From Silene conica (Eukaryota; Streptophyta; Magnoliopsida; Caryophyllales; Caryophyllaceae): a stretch of 64,000 nucleotides of DNA. The stretch spans positions 12,332,059-12,396,058 of the forward strand of contig CM055314.2 of NCBI GenBank assembly GCA_029255685.2, written 5' to 3'. The position numbers were made by a program, and so were the translations under genes. The notes under the pieces were generated by a model. The model was not told where the DNA came from. It ran no database searches and saw only the letters and a list, made by a program, of their open reading frames with translations. Positions 49,730 through 61,249 of the stretch are shown piece by piece; the stretch's first letter is position 1, and the number at the start of each line of letters is the position of its first letter.

Positions 49730-50474
49730 ATTTTCGTAGTACAATTTTTACTCGTTACAGTACATTTTACCAACTAATTTCCATTTCATACCCTCGTCAG
49801 AAAAACTGTGTACTATGCCAAGAAAAAATGGAAAAAAACAATGACAATTGAAACCATTGCATTACGACATCCACACCACCGCCGCCACCACTACGGTTCA
49901 TCCCCACCCACAACCATATCCCAGGCAACCGGCCGTCATGGCACCATCTCCGTCTCCCCTCGTGCCAACATGTCTGCCATTTCGATTTTCGCTCACCTTG
50001 CACACCATCGTACTAGTGCCATTTCGATTTCCGATTTAAGGTAAGAAGGGGAGAGGAGGGGGTTAGATGCGTCGAAGACGGGGGACAAAATAATTGCAGT
50101 TGGTGAGGGAGGGAAAGATGCGACGGTGGTCCGGTGACAAAAGGGGAGGCTGCATGCAACCGCGTGAATATATAGGATTGGAAGCGGAAAAGTGGTTGGC
50201 GCGGCAATGGAATGTGGTGCTTTGCCATGGGTAATAGTTTGTGGTGCTTTGGGTTGTCAGGGGTGGTGGGATATGGTGGTTATAGTGGTGGTGGCCGGTG
50301 AATATGGTGGTTATAGTAGTGGTGGCCGGTGTAAGTTAATGTTATACTGTACCCATCCTCTTTTTCTAATGCTTTTCTTTATGCAGTATATTGTGAGATA
50401 TGAGAGATGCAAAAGTGAGGAGGTTAAAATTGTCAACAACGTACTGTAACGAGTAAAATGTGTACTGCGAAAAT
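49730..50474. mobile_element. Pack-MULE-like element with GC-rich cargo
   Basis: Terminal inverted repeats of ~34 bp, attttcgtagtacaattttt.. (49730-49765) and its counterpart ending ..tgtgtactgcgaaaat (50441-50474), share tactcgttacagtac. Between them lies a GC-richer body (49800-50340) unlike its AT-rich surroundings, with open frames on both strands and a tandem ggtggttatagt.gtggtggccggtg repeat. Captured host exon pieces are likely, but I cannot name the source gene. No clean 9-bp target duplication was found. Confidence 0.55.
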
Positions 50475-50847
50475 CAGGACCCAAAATCATTATATCACAC
50501 CTGCTTAAAAGACAACATATCAATCAATCAATCAATATATATACTTAAAAGAGGAACTTTTCGAGCGATTTTATTGGCTATTGTTTTAGAGCAATTTTAT
50601 TGGCTATTACTTTTGTTAAATAAATTAAGTATATAAATAAAAAGATAATTAAATAGTAATAAAATATTAATTGGATAATTATTGTTTTTAAAGCGATTAC
50701 ATTGGCTATTACTTTGTTTAAATAAATTAAGTATATAAATAAAAAGATAATTAAATAGTAATAAAATACCAGTTGGATAATTGTTGTTTTTAGAGCGATT
50801 ACATTAACTATTACTTTCGTTAAATAAATCAAGTATATAAATAAAAA

Positions 50848-51284
50848 CATTGCTGTTAAAATCGCGATCCGGATCGTAGGATCGTACGATCCTACGATCC
50901 AAAACGTGGAAAAAGATTCAAATCGTCGTAGGATCGTTTTGGCGGTAGGATCGGTACATGATCGGTCAGGATTGGTCAGGATTGATGGTAGGATCGTTCA
51001 GGATCGTAAAATGCTTATTTGTGTTATAAATTTGTGAGTTTGTTGTTCTTATATACTTACAGCTCTTAATTAAAGGTATATGCAATAGGTTGATATGATT
51101 ATTACTATTTTCATGTCATTAAATTAACTTTTAACATTATACATCACAAATCATACCAAATTATGTGCGTAAACTTGTTTATCTAAGCTATTTGTAGGAT
51201 CTTACGATCCTACGATTCGATCCTGCGATCCGATCCTACCACCCCTCTTCGATCCAAACTAGGATCCTGATCCTGACAACATTG
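50848..51284. mobile_element. hAT-type element with 'ggatcgta' repeats
   Basis: Ends cattgctgttaaaatc and the complement of caatgttgtcaggatc are inverted repeats of the hAT CA.TG.TGT type. They are flanked by aataaaaa (50840-50847 and 51285-51292). Both subterminal regions are packed with gatcc/ggatcgta motifs, and the core is AT-rich. It lies inside the Helitron. Confidence 0.75.
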
Positions 51285-51834
51285 AATAAAAAGATAAAAA
51301 GATAATTAAATAATAATAAAATACCAGTTGGATAATTATTGAATTAGTTAATAAAATAATTGATTTCATCGGTTATTGTCTAGAGCAATTTCATTGTCTA
51401 TTACTTTGGTTAAATAAATTAAGTACGTAGTATATAAATAAAAAGATAATTAAATAGTAATAAAATATCAGTTGGATAATTATTGTTTTTAGAGCGATTA
51501 CACTGGCTATTACTTTCGTTAAATAAGCAAAGTATATAAATAAAAAGATAAAAAGATAATTAAATAGTAATAAAATATCAGTTGGATAATTATTGTTTTT
51601 AGAGTGATTAGATTGACTATTACTTTGGTTAAATAAATTAAGTATATAAATAAAAAGATAATTAAATAATAATAAAATATCAGTTGGATAATTATTGATT
51701 AGTTAATAAAATAATTGATAACTAAGAATTTTGGCTACCGTAAAGTTATGGTATAATTTGTTGTTTCCCTTCTCTTATTTAGTTAATACCATAAATAGAT
51801 GTATTGATGAATATATTAAGCACTTAAGTTTACG

Positions 51835-52685
51835 AGGTATAATTAAAAATACAAACTACGGAATTCGAACATATAAGAATATGAGCTAATGTAAAAAGAT
51901 TAAGAGTTTAAGGGAATCACGAACTAAAAAATACGAGCACAGAAGAATACGAGTTATTAACCTAATAATACTGGCTAATATAAAAATAATACAATCCGAG
52001 TTATTAAGCTAAGAATAAGAGCTAATGTAAAAACAATACGAGCTATTATAAGACGAGTTTTAAAATGCGAGCACAAATGACAAATGAATACAAGCTAATG
52101 AAAAAACAATACGAGTTATTAAGATAACACGAGCTTCAAAATATGAGCACAAATGAATACGAATACGAGATTAAAAGGATCACGAACTTAAATATACGAG
52201 CACATAAGAATACGGCCTATTAAGATGACAATATGAGCTAATGTAAACAGAATACGAAAACATGAGCTAATTGAAACACTTCTCGAACTAAAAAAGTAGA
52301 AACAGATTTGAAAGACATCAAATTTCATGATATAATAAACACTTAAGATTACGAGGTATAATTAAAAGAATACGAGCTACAAATTACGAATACATAAGAA
52401 ATACGAGCTAATGTAAAATGAATAAGAAATTAAGAGAATCGGGAACTAAAAAATACGAGCACACAAGAATGCAAGCTATTAATGTAAGAATGCGAGCTAA
52501 TAAACCTATTAAGCTAAAAATACGAGCTAATGTAAAAAATACGAGCTATTAAAATAAGAATACGAGCGTATAAGAGGATCACGAACTTACAAATATGAGC
52601 ATGTAAGAATACGGGATAATATAAAAAGAATACGAGCTAATGTAAGAAGAATACGGGCTAATAAGAAAATAATACGAGCCTGATA
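51835..52685. repeat. Degenerate ~20 bp minisatellite in the Helitron
   Basis: Many diverged copies of aatacgagctaatgtaaaaa and aatacgagctattaag, often with acgaact or cacataag inserts, fill ~850 bp. No open frame is kept across it. Confidence 0.75.
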
Positions 52686-52848
52686 CATCTAATGTTTTAT
52701 TAGCCATCAAAAACAGTCATACCTGAATTATTCTTTATATATGGCTATTATACTAACTATTTTTAGAAGATTAACTCTTACGATAATTACTTTGAAACTA
52801 CGTCAAGATATTACCCGGGCAACGCCCGGGCATGAAATCTAGTAATAA

Positions 52849-52930
52849 TTTTTTTTTCTTTTTTGACAGATGCTTAGGATGGACTCATAGTGTTGCCTTA
52901 GCAATATTATGGGCCGATCTATTAAGAAAC
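52849..52930 (-). mobile_element. 82-bp 5'-truncated LINE insertion
   Basis: A T-run (A-tail on minus) plus ~65 bp of LINE 3' end is flanked by ctagtaataa on both sides (52839-52848 and 52931-52940). It landed exactly at the CTAG end of the Helitron. Confidence 0.7.
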
Positions 52931-53262
52931 CTAGTAATAACTAAACCAAAATGAAATAATAATTATTGCTTGGGACGAATAATATAGAACTCTTTATATT
53001 TTACCACTCCTCGTACCATAATGTTTTATAAAATTGATACATAATCAGTCGGTTGCTCTCTATTATTTGAAAAAAATGGATTTTCATTACTTTTAAACAG
53101 TCCGAATTAAATCTTAAGACGATCTAGTAGTTGTAATTATTTTATAAAAATAATGTTTGATTGAATGGGGTGAAAAAATATATTAAAATAAACATGTATT
53201 ATAGATAGATAACGGAGAGAATCCAAATCCCACAACCACATAAACTCATCACCATAATCAGT

Positions 53263-53402
53263 CTGTCTTGCTTGTGACGGTCACAAGCTTGTAACCTCTC
53301 ACAACCTCTCTCACTTGTCCATTTGCCCTCCCATTTGCAAGTTTGTTTCAAGTCACAGGCTTTTGACGAATTTAGCCCGTCATAAATGAGAATTTGTGCA
53401 CC
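53263..53402. mobile_element. Recurrent MITE copy, short
   Basis: Starts gtcttgcttgtgacggtcac and ends tcataaatgagaatttgtg. The body is ~40 bp shorter than usual. Confidence 0.65.
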
Positions 53403-53729
53403 ATAATTGCTTACTAGAAAACCAAAACTTAAAAAAATGGTTACCAAAAACCTATTTTGCATAATCTTTTTTTTTCTTTGAGAAATATTTTTTACCTCTT
53501 ATCTCACAATCGGTTAAAATATGGATAATTTAAATTTACTCAAAGTTAGAAATAAAAGTTTGATAATATCCCTCTTTATTTTATACACGATATGTCACCT
53601 AAATAATAATATCCACCTTAACCACGGGATAAAGACTTCATAAGACCCTTTTTTTAAAAAAAAGCTTTGTTGCTTCTCCATACAAAGATGAAGTTGCGTG
53701 AGTGAATGTAATTGACAAAGACAAATCAT

Positions 53730-53835
53730 ACGAAGAAGTAAAAACACAACCACTCAAACTTGACTACAAAAAATCACTAATCAAGTGCAAATATTGAACA
53801 AATAACATGCACACAATACCTTGACTTACTTACGC
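53730..53835. repeat. Direct repeat, first copy
   Basis: cgaagaagtaaaaacacaac to about tacgctttagcaat. A 54-bp core, from aatcaagtgcaaatattgaa on, is identical to the second copy at 55358. This copy lacks the hAT element found in the second. Confidence 0.75.
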
Positions 53836-54119
53836 TTTAGCAATGGTTGCTCAAGAGAATTGCTCATATTTTATCTAAGTTGGCCTCAGCTAGAGAGTAT
53901 AACATAAACAAGCCGACTAAACAGCAGCTCGACTAGAAAAACTCAAAAGTGATTCGAACATGTGTGACTAAATAAGAAATTGTTCATATTTTATCATTAT
54001 TATATCTTTGTATCACATTTATCAAACGTCTCACTAATTTACAAATATTTTTACATATAATCTTCAAGCATTGTTATTGAAAATATTGGAATAAAAAAAG
54101 TTAAAAATTAAAAATTATA

Positions 54120-54405
54120 CTCCCTCCTACCCAATTTAAGTGTCCCATTGTACATTTTCGTCTATTCAGCAAAGTGTCCCGTTGTCCATTTTTAGTAAGT
54201 TTTTTTAGCAATGTTTTACCATTCTATCCTTATTAATTTTGATTTATTATTCACTCACTCACCCATTTCTCTACTTACTTTATACAAATCTACATACCCT
54301 CTCTCCAATCTAAATACCCCTATTCAACCAAAATATTAAACAACTAATATCTCATAAATTTTGTCCTTTCATGACAATAAGACACTTAAGTTAGGTAGGA
54401 GGGAG
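54120..54405. mobile_element. Stowaway MITE
   Basis: Inverted ends ctccctcctacccaatttaa and ttaagttaggtaggagggag, flanked by TA. 286 bp, closely related to the end at 32688 (shared tgtcccattgt and gttttaccattcta blocks). Confidence 0.85.
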
Positions 54406-54590
54406 TATATAGGATTGATTTCAGTTTGAGTTTGGCATAAGCACACGTTAAAGCTCACAGGCTTGATAACAAACACATTTTTTCAAACTCAGGTAAAGTC
54501 CAGATCGACTCGAGCTCGAATTTCGGTTATTTAGCACAAGCCAACCAAACCATGTTAAGACTCAGCTCGACTTGGTAAACCCTAGCTCAC

Positions 54591-55440
54591 GCGAAGAAGT
54601 ATTAAAAAACACCACAGAATCTTGACTAGAGATGGCAATGGATCCCGGTCTTCCGGATCCTACCCAAATCCACCAGATCCTAACCCAAGGGTAGGATATG
54701 AATCCCATATTTTAGATCCTTAGGATCTGGGTCAGACCCAAATCCTTATGCGAGTACAAGGGTCGGATCAGGATCTATCTGGATCCCACCACTAAGATCC
54801 AGATCATACCCTTGGCCCTCTTTTAAATTCTATAAGGTTAATTTTTGGATAGATTCGACCCTTCAAAGGTATATCATTGAAACAAGGAATGAAATATTAA
54901 TGTTTATGTTTTTTGAACAATTTGTTTTATTATGAATTGTTGGAATTATAATTATTTTGTGATTTCGTAAACCTTATTTTTAAGTTGCTATAAGACTTTT
55001 TAATATTTTGTACACTCTCTTTGTTTCTTTTAGACTATGATTTTTAAACCAGTGTAGCTAATAGAGGGTAATTCGACTAAAACATCGTCTCTAATTGACA
55101 AGTAAAAGTGAAATAATGTATAATAGTGATTTGATGCGATTTCATTTGATGTATCGTTGGAGATTGACGGATCTGGATATTACCCAGATCCTTAGGATGC
55201 GGATATAAATCTACAAATTTCAGACCCTAAGGATAAAGATATGATCTTGATATATACCATTTTAAATGGATCTGGATCTAAATCTGAATCCTATAAAATC
55301 CTGTCCAAATCCTACCCATGGTCATCTCTAACCTCGTCTAAATTTTATTACTAATTCAATCAAGTGCAAATATTGAACAAATAACATGCACACAATACCT
55401 TGACTTACTTGCACTTTAGTTAGCAATTGCGCAAGGACAA
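54591..55440. repeat. Direct repeat, second copy, split by an hAT element
   Basis: gcgaagaagtattaaaaaac up to cttgac matches the first copy, the hAT element follows, and the match resumes at about 55340, through aatcaagtgcaaatattgaa. Confidence 0.65.
54626..55330. mobile_element. hAT-type element with 'ggatcc' repeats
   Basis: Ends tagagatggcaatgg and ccatggtcatctcta are inverted repeats. Subterminal regions are rich in ggatcctacccaaatcc-type units; the core is AT-rich. Flanking 8-mers (atcttgac, acctcgtc) agree only in part, so it is older than the other hAT elements here. Confidence 0.7.
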
Positions 55441-56609
55441 AAAATGAAGATTTTTAGCGCACTTGGTAAACTTGTCTCCCACTAATTTAACACATCAGAT
55501 AAATAAGAGCATGCTGCGTGCTCTATCTATGAGTCTTTAACATGCATGCTGGAAATTTTTGAGGTATGATCGAGGAATCTTTTTTGTCAACATCGTTATA
55601 ATAACACAACCATTTTTAACGAATATTCCTGTTTTATCGTCAAAAATTTAGCTGATTTCCTGGTGTGATCAACCATGACAGTGATTGGGTAACTAATTTG
55701 ATAGTGAAAGGTCTCGACTGAGACTGGTCTGAGAGTTGAGTGGGGGGTGTCGAGGTGGTCTTTGCCACTTCTTCTTTAGTGGGAATCAGGGCGAGATATG
55801 CAATAGTATAGGCAGTACTCAACACTCGACACTCTACTCCTTAAATTTCACAAAAATAGATTAAATTATTGACTTTTACTATAGAAAATCTCTAAAATAT
55901 GATCTTAGTAAAGATACTAAACTACAAATAGAAATTTTGGGAATTTTGCAACCAAAAATTTCATTTTTTTTCTTTTTTCTTTTTTACTTGTGCTGTGCTG
56001 CACCTATGCATTTTTTCCCCTTTATACTCAGCACCAAATCTCACCTCCATTGAGAAATTTTGTTTTCCTCAACACAAACCCAAAACCATCAGCCACGACT
56101 GCGCAACCGGTGCCTTGCCTCCGCCCTCGCTCAATGGCCAACCTCCTATCCACTCATTACAAGCCCCACCGCCACTATTGACAAGTAATTTTTAGTATCA
56201 GGAAAGGGTTCTTTAATAATACGAGTAATTAAGAATTTATTAAAACCGTTCTATAAGAGAGTTTGGAATTTAAATTTGATTATAATTGTACACACTAGTG
56301 GCTCAGCTCAATTTGTCAAAGTATAACTTTCTCTCGTACATTTTAATACAATTTTATTGAGACTCAACTATTATTAATATTTCTATTACGTTCTCTTACT
56401 CAAATGCTCATTCAGCTTGAAGAGTGGTTAGTTTTGTACCTTGTGCTTAGTTTTCATTTCGTAAGTTTAACTTTAAGGCGATGGTTGAGACTCAACTATT
56501 ATTAATATTCCTATTATATTATAATAAAGAAAAAGAGTGATGTAGGTCACGAAATCGATAAATAGGAAGTAAGGTCGGATTGGTGGACAAAGCACCCATC
56601 TATATACAC
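55441..56609. other. Intergenic, nothing recognised
   Basis: AT-rich with short open frames that lack recognisable motifs. A short direct repeat (gagactcaactattattaata) occurs near 56360 and 56487. Confidence 0.4.
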
Positions 56610-56790
56610 AAATTCTCGGCTGATATTCGTCACAAATTTGTAACGGATCAAATAAAACTCATTTAGATAAATAAAGACAAAATATTTGTAATAACTTGGG
56701 CACTCTTATTTTGTATTATTTATCCATGTGGATAATATTTGATCTGTCAGAAATTTACAACGAATACATACGTTGCAATCCTTGCAGAGA
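56610..56790. mobile_element. Diverged recurrent MITE copy
   Basis: cacaaattctcggctgatat at one end and acgaatacatacgttgc at the other. The middle has gtaacggatcaaataaaac and atttgatctgtcagaaattt, as in the copy at 29510. Confidence 0.45.
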
Positions 56791-56807
56791 AGACTTATTG
56801 ATATATA

Positions 56808-57004
56808 CTCCCACTGAGTCGGAGTGTTGGTTCATGTTTCCCTTTTGAGGCGAGTTTAGTGATGGTTCCTCTTTTCCTTTTTAGTAACTTTTTTGTGGTG
56901 CAAAATCAATTCATTGTGGGGTAGGATGTTTTGTGTGGTCTAAAATCATTTCCTTATTTTTTGTGCAAAAAGCAAAGGGAACCAACACTCCGAATCGGAG
57001 GGAG
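56808..57004. mobile_element. Stowaway MITE
   Basis: ctcccactgagtcggagtgt and acactccgaatcggagggag face each other, flanked by TA. The inverted match extends inwards to ttggttc..cccttt, 197 bp in all. Confidence 0.8.
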
Positions 57005-57006
57005 TA

Positions 57007-58905
57007 TATGATATTAGTTTAGGTCAAATATGCGTATACCTCATTCGTATCCAACACGGAGAAACTAAGGTAGTTATCAAAGAGATCGACCTTCCTCTTT
57101 TTTACTTACCTTAGGATGCCGCATTCCTTCAAGCAAGCATTGAATCGAGTCGAGAATGAATCTAGACAATTTCTATATTCGTTCTCTTTTTTTTTATGTA
57201 CGCTCTTAACACGCATTAAAAACCTATAAAAAAAATCACAAATAGTATTTTACTCCTTACTAAATATATATATAGTATAAGAATAAGTAGACACTTCTTT
57301 TATTTACGAAAACTTGATTTATTTTCGACACCAACACGAAGAAATTGACACTTTTCCGCCAATATGTTTCCATGTTTCCTAAAATGGCCATTCCTATTTC
57401 AGACCAAGGAAAAAAGCAGGTGTGAAATGTGCAAGAATGTGTACAAATACAAAGGAACGAAATAGGCGTCTTAGGTCTTTTCTTTATGGCAAAGTGCCAT
57501 ACATATTGATGCTTTGAGCTACAATTATTTTCATTTGGTAATATGTCATTTGCAACTTAATGTTTGATCTGTTACGGTGTCTTCTTCTAATCAGCAATAT
57601 ATGACCTCTTTCAAACCAACCCATGCTTATGTATACAATACGACCATCATTTATCACTCTAGCTAAGAGAAGATTGAACAGAAAGTTGTTTTCACACCTG
57701 ATCCAATCAAGTACATTTCTATCGGGAAATAATCATGTGCCGCTATGGAAGACCCGAAATTGACCCACAACTCGAACTGATCTAACACCATCCAATTTGA
57801 GACGAATATTTGTTGCCACAGACTAACTGTTGCTCCTAAATAACTTGATAAATTATAAGCGTGAAAGAGAGTTGAACCCAAAATGACCGACTTGCACCCC
57901 GACTCTATAAATGGTTTACTAAATCTATGGCCTACCCATTTGACATGGCTAGTCTTAATCAGGTGCAGTATAAGTTTAGAAACTTGAAAACGTTTGGGTA
58001 TGACCTATGAGACTACAAGAGAATTTTATGAATAAGCTGAAAGAAACGGTTAATTGGATACATGCCTAATCCCTAAAAAGGAAGAGTTATTTTAGGAGAT
58101 GGTATTCTTTTAGGAAGGTAATGATCGAAAAGTAACGGAGAGGATCTTCTTCCCTTTTAAGTGACCTAGCGAAGAAAATATTATCAAATATATCTCACTT
58201 TAACTCCATTTACCGGCACACAAAATATTTTAGCAAGATAAGAAAAAGTAATGGAATTCGGAAGGGCCGGCAGAAAAGCTAGCAGATTAAATGAAAATTT
58301 CAAAAGTTTTTACTTAAAATTTCCAATTTTTTTTCAAGTTTCGCCCTTATTGAGTTCAAATTCAATATTCATAAAGTCAAAATGTCACCGACTTTTAATA
58401 CTACCAATAACATCCGACATTGTCCATTTAGTAACTTCGCTATATACAAAGTACCTTGTAATTAACAGAGTACTCTCTATGTAATCACATCATTAAAAAG
58501 AGATGGGAAGTTACGAGTACATAAATTAAATAGAAAGTTTTTTTCGTGACGATCACAATGCAATATATGAGAAGTAACAAGTTTGAGATGAAAAATATCG
58601 CGACGAATGTGTAAATTCAATAGCAACACTTCTAGAAGTGCAATGTCTCAACCCCAACCGAAAGGACACATTACCTCAGAAAACTAACCCACTTAAAAAA
58701 CACCACTAATCAAAATATGATCCTTCTACCATGCCATGCTATAGAAAGTTACTTCAGTATCAAATATGTTCATATAAAGCAGGTCAACTCGTACAATACC
58801 ATGTAATAATCAAATGTCATTCATGTCGTTCTTTAGTATTTATAAAGCTTACTATATATAATTGTCATTATGAAATATCATTTCATCCTAATCACGAGTT
58901 TAGCA
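57007..58905. other. Intergenic, nothing recognised
   Basis: No protein or element end could be supported. Short frames at 57663-57881 and 58731-58943 have no recognisable domain. Confidence 0.4.
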
Positions 58906-58910
58906 TTATG

Positions 58911-59520
58911 GTACACAAATTAACGTTCATTAATCTTGACTAACGTGTCTAAATGTTGTAATCTTCCGACTTAATATATAGGGTGCTCCGCACAACAAGA
59001 GATATGATCACTCAAAATTTGTTCGGTCAAACAAAACTTACAAAAGCTTATAGTCACGGAATCGAAATACCATAATTTGTTTGGTACACAAATTAACGTT
59101 CATTAATCTTGACTAACGTGTCTAAATGTCGTAATTTTCCGAGTTAATATATAGCTTCGATATGACAATATTTCCTTTTATCACGTTAGTTTTATGGAAA
59201 TCTATATCTCAAACTATATTTCATATATAAAGTTCGTAAAATACACATGTGTTCTTGAAATTTGATATTTTGCCCGAAATATCAATTTTTTTAGAAGGAA
59301 AATTTTAAGAGACCCTAAATTGTGTTTCGAGCTCATAAAGTGACGATTGGTTTTTTCAAATTGATCATCTTTCCGAGAACTACGACTTAAAATAAATTGT
59401 CGAGTTTGAAATTCGTGACCGAGAGATATGGTCACTCAAAATTTGTTCGGCCAAAAAAACTAACAAAAACTCATAGCCACGGAATCGAAATACGATAATT
59501 TTTTTATATAATAGTTCTCG
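58911..59520. repeat. Two interleaved local duplications
   Basis: Segment A (gtacacaaattaacgttcat...ttaatatatag) occurs at 58911-58981 and 59091-59153. Segment B (gagatatgatcactcaaaat...cggaatcgaaata) occurs at about 58999-59075 and 59423-59500. The order is A-B-A-B, so a ~180-420 bp block was duplicated and has diverged. Confidence 0.65.
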
Positions 59521-59798
59521 GAAAGATAATTGATTTGAAAAAAAAATACTCACTTTTGAAACTCATAAACATGAGTTATAGCCTTTCCAAGTTTTCCGGA
59601 TAAAAAATTTGGATCAAACAAAATATCAAACCTCAAGAGCGCCACGTGAATTTCATTTCCCGTATAAAGTTCATAAACATTAAAGATATCCTTAGAGCCA
59701 TTCATCTTCGTCTTTAATCTCCATCAGTATCAAGTCGCACAAACACAACTAATTACGTCATAATGACATCTCCAAGTAACTGAGCGACATTTTTATAA

Positions 59799-59937
59799 CG
59801 TAATTAGTTTCTACTCCCTTCACAGTTCACACTATTCACTTTTGTGACACACTAGTTTATTTTTTTTTAAACGTAATTAGTTTCTACTCCCTTCACACTA
59901 TTCACTTTTGTGACACTAGTATATTTTTTTTTTTTCG
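59799..59937. repeat. Tandem 56-60 bp repeat, each followed by a T-run
   Basis: gtaattagtttctactccct ... cttttgtgacac..tagt occurs at 59799-59856 and 59870-59920. Each copy is followed by a run of T. The second differs by two short deletions. Confidence 0.7.
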
Positions 59938-60200
59938 GTGAAAAGACGTGGGATAACCCAATACAGAAAGCAGAAAAAACGAAAACCACGAACTAAGCAA
60001 AAAACGAACGAAGCAAAACAACACGAAAGCAAAGTAAAACAAAGTAAAACAACTATACTACAGCTAATCTAAATGGCTCTATCCGCCGGTACCAGACGCG
60101 GCCAGGAAACACCACGGGCATCAAGAGCGATTAGTCGTCATATGAGCAAAAAAGAACATGTTCGAAATCTTCGAAAATATAAGTATACAAGATCTTGTAA
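59926..60200 (-). mobile_element. Possible LINE 3' fragment
   Basis: A T13 run followed by cggtgaaaagacgtgggata and a GC-richer tract (ccgccggtaccagacgcggc). This looks like the minus-strand 3' end of a LINE, but no domain is readable. Confidence 0.4.
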
Positions 60201-61198
60201 AAAGTTTTCCATTTAAAATGTAAAATTAGAGCGAGTAAAGTAAGAATATTCATCAAAACAACGTTAGATACTCTTTTTTGTCGTTCATTCGACTCAATGC
60301 ATTGTATACTACAAACAATTTGTCAATTTGCGTTCTTTTTTACAAGCAAGCGTTCATCAAACATCTAATAATTCAACCATCAAAAATTCTTCAAAAAAAT
60401 TCCGAGTTAAGTTTAGGAAATGACAAATTCATGTTATGAATGCTATTAGAGTTTTACATTTTTACACTTACTTTTAGTGCTAGTCAAAAAGTTGAAAGGC
60501 ACAAGATAAAGTCACCGTGACATAGGGCTCACTTGAATTGAGGTTATTACTACGAATCCTAAAATGTGAAGGTCGAAAACAAAGAGACGGAGTCATAGGC
60601 TGCTTTTCTAGGCATGGTTTTAGTACTTTAGAGAGGTATTTTGTGCTTCAAATATCGTCTAAACAAGATTGTATTAATTGTTGATAATGGAAATCAGAGT
60701 AAATAAACAAGAAAAAAGAGGGAAATGGTGAAAGTTAAAGGAGAAGGGGGGGGAATGATAAGGTGGGACATTACTATTATTTTTTTATTAGGAGAGAATA
60801 TCATATCATATCGTAATATGGTCTATTATCGTAATATTAGGCTATATTTATTAAATAAGATATTCTTTTTGATTGAGTCCTCCTGAATATGAGGCACTTA
60901 TATCCTATTTGAGTTGATCAATCATAATAGAAAAGCATATGGTTTATTTAAACACAAATCATATCATGCACTATTTCTTATCAATTTTGGAGCAATGTAT
61001 TACCCTAATAAGAAAGGTAAACACATAGATATTTAGACTAACTATTATCTTCTCTCATAAATTATACACTAATTTTTATTTTAAATGGTCTTATGTGTCC
61101 AATTTTATGATAAAATGTGACCATGTAGCGACAAAATGTTGTAACTAGTGTTAATTATTTGGGTAACTTTTTGTGAAAAAATGGTCACATTTGACTGT
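60201..61198. other. Intergenic, nothing recognised
   Basis: AT-rich sequence without a gene or clear element. Confidence 0.4.
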
Positions 61199-61214
61199 AA
61201 ATGGATAGCATATG

Positions 61215-61233
61215 TTTTTTTTTTGGTGCAAAT
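61215..61233 (-). mobile_element. 19-bp LINE-type insertion with 16-bp target duplication
   Basis: T10 plus ggtgcaaat lies between two identical 16-mers aaatggatagcatatg (61199-61214 and 61234-61249). This is what an extreme 5' truncation leaves: a poly-A tail and nine bases of 3' end. Confidence 0.65.
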
Positions 61234-61249
61234 AAATGGATAGCATATG

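Larger units (their letters stand above)
50528..52842 (+). mobile_element. Non-autonomous Helitron (plus strand)
   Basis: 5' end TCAATATATATACTTAAAAG preceded by A; 3' end hairpin CCCGGGCAACGCCCGGG, then catgaaat and CTAG (52839-52842) followed by T. The interior has 140-150 bp repeats (gcgattacattggctattac...ataaaaagataattaaatag) at 50580-50830 and 51300-51710, and a 20-bp minisatellite further on. It also hosts an hAT element. Confidence 0.75.

Noticed and set aside
50578-50850. 90-codon open frame with repeated IYLIYLTKVIANVIALK
   Set aside because: It is the Helitron's ~140 bp AT-rich repeat in translation; frame breaks in the other units.
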